From positions 1 through 45,532 of the forward strand of contig JACQRF010000059.1 in NCBI GenBank assembly GCA_016206635.1: DNA of 45,532 bases. The letters run 5' to 3'. The notes beneath the pieces were generated by a model, which did not search any database, had not been told where the DNA came from, and saw only the letters and a program-made list of their open reading frames with translations. Position numbers and translations under genes: made by a program. How positions within the stretch are numbered: the first letter of the stretch is position 1; the number at the start of each line of letters is the position of its first letter. Below, piece by piece: positions 32,844 through 40,815 of this stretch. This DNA comes from Candidatus Omnitrophota bacterium. GTDB lineage: Bacteria > Omnitrophota > Gorgyraeia > 1-14-0-20-64-10 > JACQQZ01.

Positions 32844-35800
32844 CGAGATCTCCGGTGGGGGAGCCGGACAAGACCCACGAGGAGTGTCACCACGGCAACG
32901 GCCGCGACGCCGGATGAAATCCGCAACCCTCGCTCAAACAAGTCTTGAAGGGCAAACCGGAACGTGACCAGCGTGGCGCCGACGCGATCCAGGTAATAGC
33001 CGTTAGCAAACCCATTCACCAGAAAATGCGGCAGCCGCCGAAGACGGCCGGTCGCCGGGTCGCGGGCCCTCGCCTCCCACGCCGGATGGTACGATTCGTT
33101 GAACACCAACAGGCAAGGCCCTTGGCTGACGACCGACGCCTCGACGTCGGTCGGGGCGCGCCGCGTGAACGTGACGGTGGCCGGCGCCGGCGCGCGCGCC
33201 GCGCCGGGTTGCGAACAGTGCAGGAAGTAGCGCGTCCCCACTGCGGCATGCTGGATGCGCACGGTATGGGGACCCGCTGCCGGCGCGGTGATTGATCCGA
33301 CGAATCCCGCGCGCGGCGAATCGTACCGCAGGGGAATCGGCTGGCCGTCCAGGGAGACGGCCAGTGGTTCTGGGAGATCCGTAGGCCACGGCGCCGGATG
33401 GAGTTGGAACCGGTACGCGCCGGCCCGCGGGAGATCGATGACGGCCGCCAACGTCAACGTGCCCACCCGCACGTCGTCGCCTAACGCGTAGGTGACATTC
33501 TCGCCGCCGCGGAGCACCGCGGCATGCGGGGTCGCAAAACTGAGGACATTGCGGCCCGGCGCCAATGTCACCGATCGCAGCAAGACCACGCTCGGCTGAT
33601 CCGGATGGATGCGCTCGGCCCGCAGGCGCGTCCCGTTGAGGAACAGTTCGACGTCCCGTTCGATGCGATACGTGGCAATCGGCACCTGAATGTTCGTGGT
33701 CAGGGAACGGCCCGTCAGGTTATCCAGGTGCGCGCGCGGCTGGCCGCTCACGGCGTATGTTTGCCAACGCCATCGGGTCCTGTCCGGCCACGTCTCGAGA
33801 GGCCCCAACGCCGGCCACTCCGCAACCCGGCAGACCGTTGGCGGCAGCCGGCCCTCCGTCAGATCTTCGGTGAAGGAGTCCGGCGTCACGAACACGGTCA
33901 GGCCGGTTGTCTCGGCCTGTAATGCGGTTGCGGCGGCCGCCTCGAGCGAGGCGCCGTTATACACGACGACCTGGTGGATCGGCAACGAGACGGCGGTGGC
34001 GCGCGACGCCTCGGCGGGGAAGACCAGCGCCCCGGCCCCATCGAGGTGCTCCGTCAGCGCCATCGGCAGCATGCCGCTGCGGACCCCGGGTTCTTCGGAG
34101 ATATCGCTGCGCCCTTTCACTTGAAGGGGGACCAGCGTCGGGTGCGCCCCAACAATCTCCACGAGCCGATCGGCGGCGTAGACGAGGGGACGGCTGTTGG
34201 AGACGGCGTAGACGGTCCGGGGGCCGACGGTTTCCACCGGGGTAATCCCGGTTTGATCGCGCAGCCGCTGTCGGATAAACGCGGGGTCGTCATCCCGGGT
34301 CTCAAAGTAATCGTGGGCGATGTCGTCTTCCTGCAGGAGGTACTGCACGCCGAGCAACCGCAGGAGCGTGACGGCCTCCGGCGTCACCCGATCATACAGC
34401 GCGGCGTAAAACTCTTCGGCCAATCGGTTGCCGTAATCAGCGGCGAACCATGAAAACGAGCTGAACAAAAATGACGCATCGGTAAAGTAATAGAGGATCG
34501 GGACCGGCCCGGAAAATCCCCAGCGATAGACGCTCGCCCCGTTGACGCGGTACGGCAGGCAGAGGAACCTGGCATTGGGGGCCGTCCGGTTAATCCACGC
34601 CGCCGCCTGCATCACCGGTTCCGGGATGATCGCGTGAGACGGCGTCACCTCTCGTCGTTCGGACGGTTTGGGAAACATGCGCCCCAAGACCAGGGGATGC
34701 GCGTAGACGGTATGCGCGACGATCAATACCGCCGCGACGGCGAACGCCGCCGCGGTGCCGGCCCTCCGGTCGCCGATCCGCGCCCGCCACCACGGCTGGA
34801 CCCACCGGCTGATCGTGCCGGCGCCCAATCCGCCGAGGATCGCGTACCCGATGCTGGTCAGCAACGTGAATTTGAACCACGGGCTCCGGACAATCCAAAA
34901 CAACGGGAGGTGCTGCGCGCACCAGAGATACAGCGGGCGAAACGGCGGGTGGGTCCCCGTAGACAGCACCAGCCCGATGACCATGGTGAAAGCGCTATAA
35001 CCCACCAGCCATCCGCGCGTGGTCAAGCAGCCGATCAGGGCCAGCGCCGCCGGGAACCAGCTCAATGCGATGAAGGCGGGATGGGATCGGTACCACTCGG
35101 CGTACGTGACGTATGGTTCCTTCCACCCTTGGAACCACGTCCAATCCCCCTGCATCCGGAGCACATTCTGGAGACTGGTATTGGTGCTGATCCCCTCCAG
35201 CCATCCCGCCGTCCATCCTTTAATGTCGGCGATCGCCGTGTCGGCGATCCGCATGTTGGCCGCCACCGCCTGCGGCAACATCCAGAACGCATTGCACCCG
35301 AACCCGATCGCCCCGGCGATCCCAAAGAACGCGAGGCAGCGGATGGGCGAGCCCTCCGGCGTCCCGCGGTGCGCCACGAGATAGCAGCCAATCAAGATGA
35401 GCAGTCCTAGCACAAAAACGTATGACTGAGCGAAATTGACGCCGATGCCGGCCCCGGCGCCGGCGAGCAGCCCCAGCGCCACGGCGTAGAACCCCCAGGC
35501 CCGCGCGGCACGGAGCCCTCGGACGATTAACAGGATGACCCATGGAAACACCGCGTAGGCGATCAGCGCCGATTGCCCGCCGGGCCATTGCGAGGCCAGC
35601 GCCAGGTTGAACATGTACAGGTGGGTCGCTACGAGGCGAGCGGCCCAGCTCTTCGACACGTACACCATCAAGGTATACATGGAGAGTCCCGGCAGCAGGA
35701 ACCACGCCACGAACTCGATCCGCTGCGCCCAGAAGAGCGATCCCGTCATCCAGTTCGTGATCGCCGGGATCAGATACGGCACCAAGGTCGGCAGACTGAT

Positions 35801-35995
35801 GCTCCACTCCGCGCCGGTCCCCCATTGGCTCTTCCAGGTGGTGGCGATGGCCAGCCATCGCGCCATGCCGATCGGCATCTCGAGGTCCGTGGTATGGATG
35901 AAATGCCCCGGCAGAAACCAGAGCAGCGGGACAGCGCCCCACGCCCCGATCAGGGCCACTACCCAACAATGCCCTCGCCATCGGCCATCCTTCAT
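32840..35995 (-). CDS. Giant GT-C-like integral membrane protein with periplasmic beta domains (1051 aa)
   Basis: A third member of the giant membrane family. The N-terminal helices begin at WVVALIGAWGAVPLLWFLPG. They are followed by a Trp-rich loop (HTTDLEMPIGMARWLA), TSLQNVLRMQGDWTWFQGW, IVRSPWFKFTLLTSIGYAIL, LLGVQYLLQEDD, and a C-terminal extracytoplasmic part of about 400 residues with several sandwich-like segments (RDVELFLNGTRL, VSLDGQPIPLRYD). LLVFNESYHPAWEA, HFLVNGFANGYYLD and a final helix complete it. The added beta modules are absent from the 876-aa paralogue. Polymer-modifying or sugar-transferring activity with a lipid-phosphate donor is inferred. The ATG at 35995 (MKDGRWRGHCW) overlaps the tandem GT2 gene by 4 nt. 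Confidence 0.85.
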   Translation of the reverse strand: MKDGRWRGHCWVVALIGAWGAVPLLWFLPGHFIHTTDLEMPIGMARWLAIATTWKSQWGTGAEWSISLPTLVPYLIPAITNWMTGSLFWAQRIEFVAWFLLPGLSMYTLMVYVSKSWAARLVATHLYMFNLALASQWPGGQSALIAYAVFPWVILLIVRGLRAARAWGFYAVALGLLAGAGAGIGVNFAQSYVFVLGLLILIGCYLVAHRGTPEGSPIRCLAFFGIAGAIGFGCNAFWMLPQAVAANMRIADTAIADIKGWTAGWLEGISTNTSLQNVLRMQGDWTWFQGWKEPYVTYAEWYRSHPAFIALSWFPAALALIGCLTTRGWLVGYSAFTMVIGLVLSTGTHPPFRPLYLWCAQHLPLFWIVRSPWFKFTLLTSIGYAILGGLGAGTISRWVQPWWRARIGDRRAGTAAAFAVAAVLIVAHTVYAHPLVLGRMFPKPSERREVTPSHAIIPEPVMQAAAWINRTAPNARFLCLPYRVNGASVYRWGFSGPVPILYYFTDASFLFSSFSWFAADYGNRLAEEFYAALYDRVTPEAVTLLRLLGVQYLLQEDDIAHDYFETRDDDPAFIRQRLRDQTGITPVETVGPRTVYAVSNSRPLVYAADRLVEIVGAHPTLVPLQVKGRSDISEEPGVRSGMLPMALTEHLDGAGALVFPAEASRATAVSLPIHQVVVYNGASLEAAAATALQAETTGLTVFVTPDSFTEDLTEGRLPPTVCRVAEWPALGPLETWPDRTRWRWQTYAVSGQPRAHLDNLTGRSLTTNIQVPIATYRIERDVELFLNGTRLRAERIHPDQPSVVLLRSVTLAPGRNVLSFATPHAAVLRGGENVTYALGDDVRVGTLTLAAVIDLPRAGAYRFQLHPAPWPTDLPEPLAVSLDGQPIPLRYDSPRAGFVGSITAPAAGPHTVRIQHAAVGTRYFLHCSQPGAARAPAPATVTFTRRAPTDVEASVVSQGPCLLVFNESYHPAWEARARDPATGRLRRLPHFLVNGFANGYYLDRVGATLVTFRFALQDLFERGLRISSGVAAVAVVTLLVGLVRLPHRRSR

Positions 35996-37719
35996 GCCGG
36001 TCTCCGGTCGTCGGACAACCGGGGGACCAGCAAGCCCTTTAGAAAATAGATCCCGTACGTGACGTGGGTCGCCACGGTGCCCAGCACGATCAGCGCCGAC
36101 ATGCGGAGATTGCCGGCCCGCAATCCATACGTGAGGGCAATTGCGCCGTAGACCACGAGGCCCGCCGCGTACGCCGCGGCCGTCGCCGGCCACAGGCGCA
36201 CGACCGGACCGGCCGACACCACCGCGATCGTAAACATAGTCGGGAGGCAATAGCTCAGGCGAAATCCAAGCGCCCGGAACCGGCGGACGAAGTACCCCCG
36301 GTGCTCGGCATACCGCAGGATTTGCCGCAGGTGCGGACCAAAGAGCGGGCGGCGGTGATGGAAGACCAGCACGTCCGGATCGTAGACAATCCGCTTGGCC
36401 AGCTGCCGGGTGAGCTTCATACAGACGATCGTGTCCTCGCCCGGCCAAAACGACGTGTCGAACCCACCGACTTGCAACAGATCGCGCTTGCGAACGATCA
36501 AATTGGATGTCGGCAGCTCCTCAACGTCGCGGGCCGGCTCCGGGATATAGCGGTATTGCTTCGTCCCGGTCACCAAGATAGAGTTGTAGACCGCTCCGCT
36601 GCACACCTGCCGCAACGTATCGTTGGCCGGCGTGATCGCCGGCCCCCCGACCCCGGCCACGCGCTCATCCGAGAAATATGGGATGGCCCGCGCCAGCCAC
36701 CCGCGCGCGGGCGCCGCATCGTCATCCAGGAACGCGATCAGCGTCCCATTCGCCCGGCGGACCCCCAAATCCCGTTTCACGCCTGGCGGCACCGGCCCGG
36801 TCGGGACCACGCTCACGCGAGCCCCCGCAACCGGGCATGGGGCATCGGGCAAGACGATGATCTCGTAGGCCGGGTACGCCAACCGGCCACAGGATTCAAG
36901 GCATTCAGTCAACCGCGCGGACGGGGCCACGCATGGGATGACGATGCTGACCATCGGCGTCTCGGTCACCGGCCGCTGGTTCCGGTCATAATACCGCTGC
37001 ACGCGGGCCCGGTACCACACGCTCAAAGTATCCAAGGCAATCCGGACGATGTTGAACGGTTGCCACGGGAGGTACAACAGCGCCCGCCGCAGACGCAGCG
37101 GCGCCGTCGTGACGCAGGCGCCGGTCCGCAGCGCGATGACCAAAAGTTCCAGGTCGAACACGAACGGCTTGAACAACGCTCGCTGCAGGAGTTGTCGGAG
37201 GCGCGCCGTCCGATACAGCTTGACGGCCGGCTGGGGATCGTCAACCCACACGCCGAACAGCCGGGCCGTGCCCCACCGATAGACCGCCAGCAGCCCCCGC
37301 CGCAACGCGGGGTACTCGTGATCGGCTGCCGGATGAAACTTGGAGGCGATCACGATCTCACCGTTGGCCCGCTGCGCCCAGATCGCCTGGATTTGGCCGG
37401 GTTGGTACGCGAGGTTGGGGTCGGCCACCAACGTCCATTCGCCCCGGCACGCCTCCACGGCTTCTTCCAGGAAAAATGCGACGCCGCGGAGCGGGTTGAA
37501 CGGCACGCGGATTGTTGGCACCCCAGCCGGCACGCGGCCGGCCAGCGGCGGCGCGGCGTGATTCGCGGCCGGCGCGTCGACGACCACGACCTCGTACCGC
37601 ACCCCCAGGCGCTGGAGATCCTGCAGGGCCGCGTACGCCCCGGGCACCTCATCGGTGGCCCGCAAACACCACGGGACGACCAACGAGAGTTCTGGGCGCT
37701 CGGAGGGGACAGTCACCAT
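35992..37719 (-). CDS. Tandem GT2 fusion: degenerate GT2 domain followed by an intact GT2 domain
   Basis: A 575-aa protein with two GT2 folds. The first (about residues 10-245) is homologous to the enzyme at 114-866, sharing KLYRTARLRQ..FVFDLELL and LDTLSVWYRARV..YYDR near its end. It has lost catalytic motifs: the VDDGS loop is VDAPAAN (47-53), the metal site DCDLD is ADPNLA (99-104), and DTQTGLKLFR is DPQPAVKLYR. The second domain (from about 255) keeps FLDDDA (330-335) and the acidic WPGEDTIV block. It ends in two to three helices (VVRLWPATAAAYAAGLVVYG) and a basic tail. The first domain may act in binding or regulation. The start at 37719 (ATG) is favoured; a GTG at 37716 would give the local GTGA coupling. 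Confidence 0.85.
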   Translation of the reverse strand: MVTVPSERPELSLVVPWCLRATDEVPGAYAALQDLQRLGVRYEVVVVDAPAANHAAPPLAGRVPAGVPTIRVPFNPLRGVAFFLEEAVEACRGEWTLVADPNLAYQPGQIQAIWAQRANGEIVIASKFHPAADHEYPALRRGLLAVYRWGTARLFGVWVDDPQPAVKLYRTARLRQLLQRALFKPFVFDLELLVIALRTGACVTTAPLRLRRALLYLPWQPFNIVRIALDTLSVWYRARVQRYYDRNQRPVTETPMVSIVIPCVAPSARLTECLESCGRLAYPAYEIIVLPDAPCPVAGARVSVVPTGPVPPGVKRDLGVRRANGTLIAFLDDDAAPARGWLARAIPYFSDERVAGVGGPAITPANDTLRQVCSGAVYNSILVTGTKQYRYIPEPARDVEELPTSNLIVRKRDLLQVGGFDTSFWPGEDTIVCMKLTRQLAKRIVYDPDVLVFHHRRPLFGPHLRQILRYAEHRGYFVRRFRALGFRLSYCLPTMFTIAVVSAGPVVRLWPATAAAYAAGLVVYGAIALTYGLRAGNLRMSALIVLGTVATHVTYGIYFLKGLLVPRLSDDRRPA

Positions 37720-38729
37720 CGCCTCAGATAGACGCGCAAGAACTGCCACCCCCATCCTATCGGCAGCGGGCGCCCATGCTGATGAAACAGGGCGCGGTCC
37801 GGAATTTTTCGCAGCACCTGCTGCACATGCCGCCGTTTCAAGGCGAGCGCCCCCCAGTGCGCGATGGTATGGCCGATGGCGGCGAGCACCGCGATCGTGT
37901 TGCGCAAGCGCCCGCGAATCACGTACAACAGGCCGATCCCCACGCAGCAGACGAGATGCACCGGGAGAATCAGCCAGAGCCGCAGCGTCCCCAAGTTCGT
38001 GACCATCGCGCTGAGGCGGTTGCGAAACGCGTAGGCATCGATGACCGCCGATGGCAATCGGCGGGCGGTGCCGCCGCCTTCGTGCCAGACGATGGCCTCC
38101 GGCGCGAACCCGACGCGGAATCCGGCCAGCCAGATCCGCCAAAACAGGTCGCTCTCCTCAAAATACGACCCGAACGCGGCATCGAATCCCCCGACGTGCT
38201 GAAACACCGCGCGGCGGATGATGAAACAAACGCCCTTGGGGCTGAACAGTTCTTCCAAGTGATCGTACTGCCCTCGGTCCTCTTCCCCAAATCCCAGGTG
38301 GTACAGGAATCCGGTCCACGTCAGGTAATCGCCGACGGCATCGTATCGGGCGTGGGGGGCGTCTCGGGACGCCAACTGCAAGATTTTTGCGGAACAGGCG
38401 GCCTGCGCCGGAGACCGGGCCAGGCCGGCGAGCAATGCCTGAAGGCATCGCGGATCAATGACGACATCATTATTGAGGATCCAGAACGCTTCACCCGACG
38501 CCGCCTGCACGCCACGGTTGACGCCGCCGGCGAACCCATGGTTGACCGCCGACCGAATCACGCGGACGCGGGGAGAATCCGCCGCCAGCCACTCGGCCGT
38601 GCCGTCCGTGGACCCGTTGTCAACGACCAGGACCTCATCCGGGGCCACGGTTTGCCGCGCCAGCGATGCCAGACACTGCGCCAGTTGCGCGCGGCCGTTC
38701 CAGCTTGGAATGATGACGGAGACCGTCAT
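37713..38729 (-). CDS. GT2 glycosyltransferase, rhamnosyltransferase-like
   Basis: A 338-aa GT2 enzyme with TVSVIIPSWNG, VLVVDNGSTDGTAEW, NHGFAGGVNRGVQ, the metal-binding ILNNDVVIDP, FSPKGVCFIIRRAVF and the catalytic YFEESDLFWRIW. The C-terminal helix region (LWLILPVHLVCCVGIGLLYVI) and a basic tail resemble those of the gene at 10556-11599, its paralogue. It probably extends a lipid-linked oligosaccharide at the cytoplasmic face. The ATG at 38729 overlaps the GT4 gene stop as ATGA, and its own end overlaps the tandem GT2 gene. Confidence 0.9.
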   Translation of the reverse strand: MTVSVIIPSWNGRAQLAQCLASLARQTVAPDEVLVVDNGSTDGTAEWLAADSPRVRVIRSAVNHGFAGGVNRGVQAASGEAFWILNNDVVIDPRCLQALLAGLARSPAQAACSAKILQLASRDAPHARYDAVGDYLTWTGFLYHLGFGEEDRGQYDHLEELFSPKGVCFIIRRAVFQHVGGFDAAFGSYFEESDLFWRIWLAGFRVGFAPEAIVWHEGGGTARRLPSAVIDAYAFRNRLSAMVTNLGTLRLWLILPVHLVCCVGIGLLYVIRGRLRNTIAVLAAIGHTIAHWGALALKRRHVQQVLRKIPDRALFHQHGRPLPIGWGWQFLRVYLRRW

Positions 38730-39838
38730 TGATCGCGCGGTCCCATCGCGCGGGCCATGACGGTCAGCGCGAGATCGGCAGCCCTGTCGAGCTCATCGCC
38801 CGACAGGGCCTGCCGGGCGCGCCGGGATAATTGCTCCCACAACGGCTGGTCCGTCAAGAGCCGCTGCAGCGCGTTGGCCAGCGCCCGCGGCGTCGGCGTC
38901 GCGCAGATCCACCCGGTCACGTTGTGGCGCGTCGAGTCAATCAGCCCCGGCACCGGATAGACCGCCGACGGTGTCCCCCAAACCCCGGCCTCGCTGACGA
39001 CGAGCCCCCATCCCTCCCGGACCGAGGGGACCGCCAGCACATGCGCCCGCTGCATCAGCCGGTGTTTTTCTTCTTCCGGCACGGCGCCGAAAAACGTCAC
39101 GCGGCCGGTCAGCCCCAACCGGCCGCTCAGCCGTTCCAGCGCCCGCCGGTAGTCGGCGTCACCGTTGCCCACGATCCACAGCTGCGCGCGCGACAGATCC
39201 GACAGGCCGGCCATGGCCCGGAGCACATGGTCAACGCGCTTGGCCCGCTTCAGCCGCCCGACGAACAGCACGGTCGGCGCCGTCTCGCGAGGCGCCGGCG
39301 GCAGCGGGGGGGTCGGCGCCGGGCCCATCGGCATGACCGCCACGCGCTCGGCGGAAAATCCGAGGCGCAGCAAATCACGCTTAGCGCTTTCCGAGATCGT
39401 GATGACGTGCCGGCGCCGATACGGCCACAACGCCAGTGGCTCCAGCAGGTACCCCACGATGGCCACTGGCAGCGGGCACTCGTAGAACCACACCTCGTGG
39501 GCTAGCTGATTGAAATGCAGAATGACCGGCTCCCGGGCATACCACGATGAGAAAAATGGGATGGTATTGATCTCGTCCACGATCACGTCATAGTGGCCCT
39601 GCCACTGGCGCCGGTACCGCGCGAATGCATGCCAGTAGACTGACCACCGGCCCCCAGCCCGCAGGTACCGGATACCGCCCACCGCTTCCTCGGCAGGCGC
39701 CCCGGGAAATCGGCTGGCGTACCACGTCACCTGATGCCCGCGGGCGAGCCACCGGGCGGCCAACGCCTCAGTCAGGACTTCGGCGCCGCCCGCCAGCGGG
39801 TTTTTGGGATCGCGCCAGCTTAAGAGGAGGATGCGCAC
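38726..39838 (-). CDS. GT4 family glycosyltransferase (GT-B fold)
   Basis: A 370-aa retaining glycosyltransferase. The N-terminal RILLLSWRDPKNPLAGGAE is the glycine-rich acceptor-domain start of GT4 enzymes. The C-terminal domain has TVLFVGRLKRAKRVDHVLRA, WIVGNGD, VTFFGAVPEEEK and PSVREGWGLVVSEAG, with the donor-binding E-x7-E (EGWGLVVSE), then YPVPGLIDS. There are no transmembrane helices. The start is a GTG at 39838 (VRILLLSW), chosen because the conserved N-terminal strand starts there; no strong Shine-Dalgarno was seen. It overlaps the upstream methyltransferase gene by 19 nt. Confidence 0.92.
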   Translation of the reverse strand: MRILLLSWRDPKNPLAGGAEVLTEALAARWLARGHQVTWYASRFPGAPAEEAVGGIRYLRAGGRWSVYWHAFARYRRQWQGHYDVIVDEINTIPFFSSWYAREPVILHFNQLAHEVWFYECPLPVAIVGYLLEPLALWPYRRRHVITISESAKRDLLRLGFSAERVAVMPMGPAPTPPLPPAPRETAPTVLFVGRLKRAKRVDHVLRAMAGLSDLSRAQLWIVGNGDADYRRALERLSGRLGLTGRVTFFGAVPEEEKHRLMQRAHVLAVPSVREGWGLVVSEAGVWGTPSAVYPVPGLIDSTRHNVTGWICATPTPRALANALQRLLTDQPLWEQLSRRARQALSGDELDRAADLALTVMARAMGPRDQ

Positions 39839-40815
39839 GAGAGGAAATCGGGGCGTCGGGCCCTCAGCTCAAGGCCATCGCCCCATCGGAGGCTGTCGAG
39901 CATCAAGTCCGACAGGATGCTGACGGCCCGGAATCCCGGGTTCATCAGCGCCCGGGCCCAGGATTGAGGGCATACGGCGACGATGCTGGAGAGCCCGGTT
40001 CCCACGGAGGCGTTGCGGATGCGAATGTCAGCGAACCCGGCGTCGGCAACCATCCGGCGCAAGGTCCCGGCGGTGAAATGGATCAGGTGTTGGGGGGCTT
40101 GAATGGCCGCCCAGCGGCTGCCGAAAATTCGCCGATATAGCGCGGCGGCATTCGGCACGCCGATGATCAATTCCCCGCCGGGCGCCAGCAGTTGATAGGC
40201 CTTGGCCAGCGCCGCTCTCGGTTCGGAGAGGTGCTCCAGCACGTGCCACAGGCGCACCACGTCCAGATCGCGCCACGGCACGTCGCCTCGGGTGAAATTC
40301 CCCTCAAAGACTTCCAGGCCGTTGGCGCGGGCGCGGGCAGCCCCCACGGGATGGAACTCCACGCCATAAATGGTCCAGCCGGCCTCCCGGAGATAGACGC
40401 CGAATGCGCCGTCGCCGCAGCCGATGTCCAGCAACCGACCGGGGTCCCGGGTCGGCAAACCGCGAAACCGTTGCCGGGCCGGGATCGTGATGACGCGCAG
40501 CGCCCCCCGTAGCCACCAGGATTTGGCGCGCAGCAACGACGGGGACGAGGCGACGATCGCCCACCGCCGAAGCTGATTGGTCATCCGGGACAAAGCCCCT
40601 TGCCCTCGGGCGACGGTCTCCACGAAGCGGTACGCGTAATACTCATCCGACGGATACAGATCAACCAGCGCCTCTTCCGTCGGTTGCGGGGTCAGCCAGA
40701 TAATCCGGCACCGTCGGCACTGGACCAACTGCCCGGCCCCCTCCAGCGGTGGATCCCACCGCACCCGCAGGAACGGCGCGGCGTCAGTACCGCCGCATCC
40801 CGGGCAGGGCGTCAA
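39820..40815 (-). CDS. Zinc-ribbon class I SAM-dependent methyltransferase
   Basis: A methyltransferase of about 331 aa (352 if the upstream ATG at 40878 is used). The N terminus is a zinc ribbon, CPGCGG then about 30 residues later CRRC. It is followed by a linker, the SAM motif LLDIGCGDGAFGVYLREAG, YGVEFHP, and VRLWHVLEHLSEPRAALAKA then APGGELIIGVPN. This zinc-finger methyltransferase layout is known for sugar 3-C- or O-methyltransferases of the TylF/NovU-like group. A TTG at 40815 overlaps the upstream TGA (TTGA), which would match the local 4-nt rule and starts right at the zinc ribbon. The ATG at 40878 would overlap by 67 nt, so the start is uncertain. Confidence 0.85.
   Translation of the reverse strand: MTPCPGCGGTDAAPFLRVRWDPPLEGAGQLVQCRRCRIIWLTPQPTEEALVDLYPSDEYYAYRFVETVARGQGALSRMTNQLRRWAIVASSPSLLRAKSWWLRGALRVITIPARQRFRGLPTRDPGRLLDIGCGDGAFGVYLREAGWTIYGVEFHPVGAARARANGLEVFEGNFTRGDVPWRDLDVVRLWHVLEHLSEPRAALAKAYQLLAPGGELIIGVPNAAALYRRIFGSRWAAIQAPQHLIHFTAGTLRRMVADAGFADIRIRNASVGTGLSSIVAVCPQSWARALMNPGFRAVSILSDLMLDSLRWGDGLELRARRPDFLSCASSS

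Noticed and set aside
36000..36448. Extension of the 1051-aa protein frame to 36448
   Set aside because: It overlaps the tandem GT2 gene in another frame; no similarity to the other giant proteins before MKDGRWRG.
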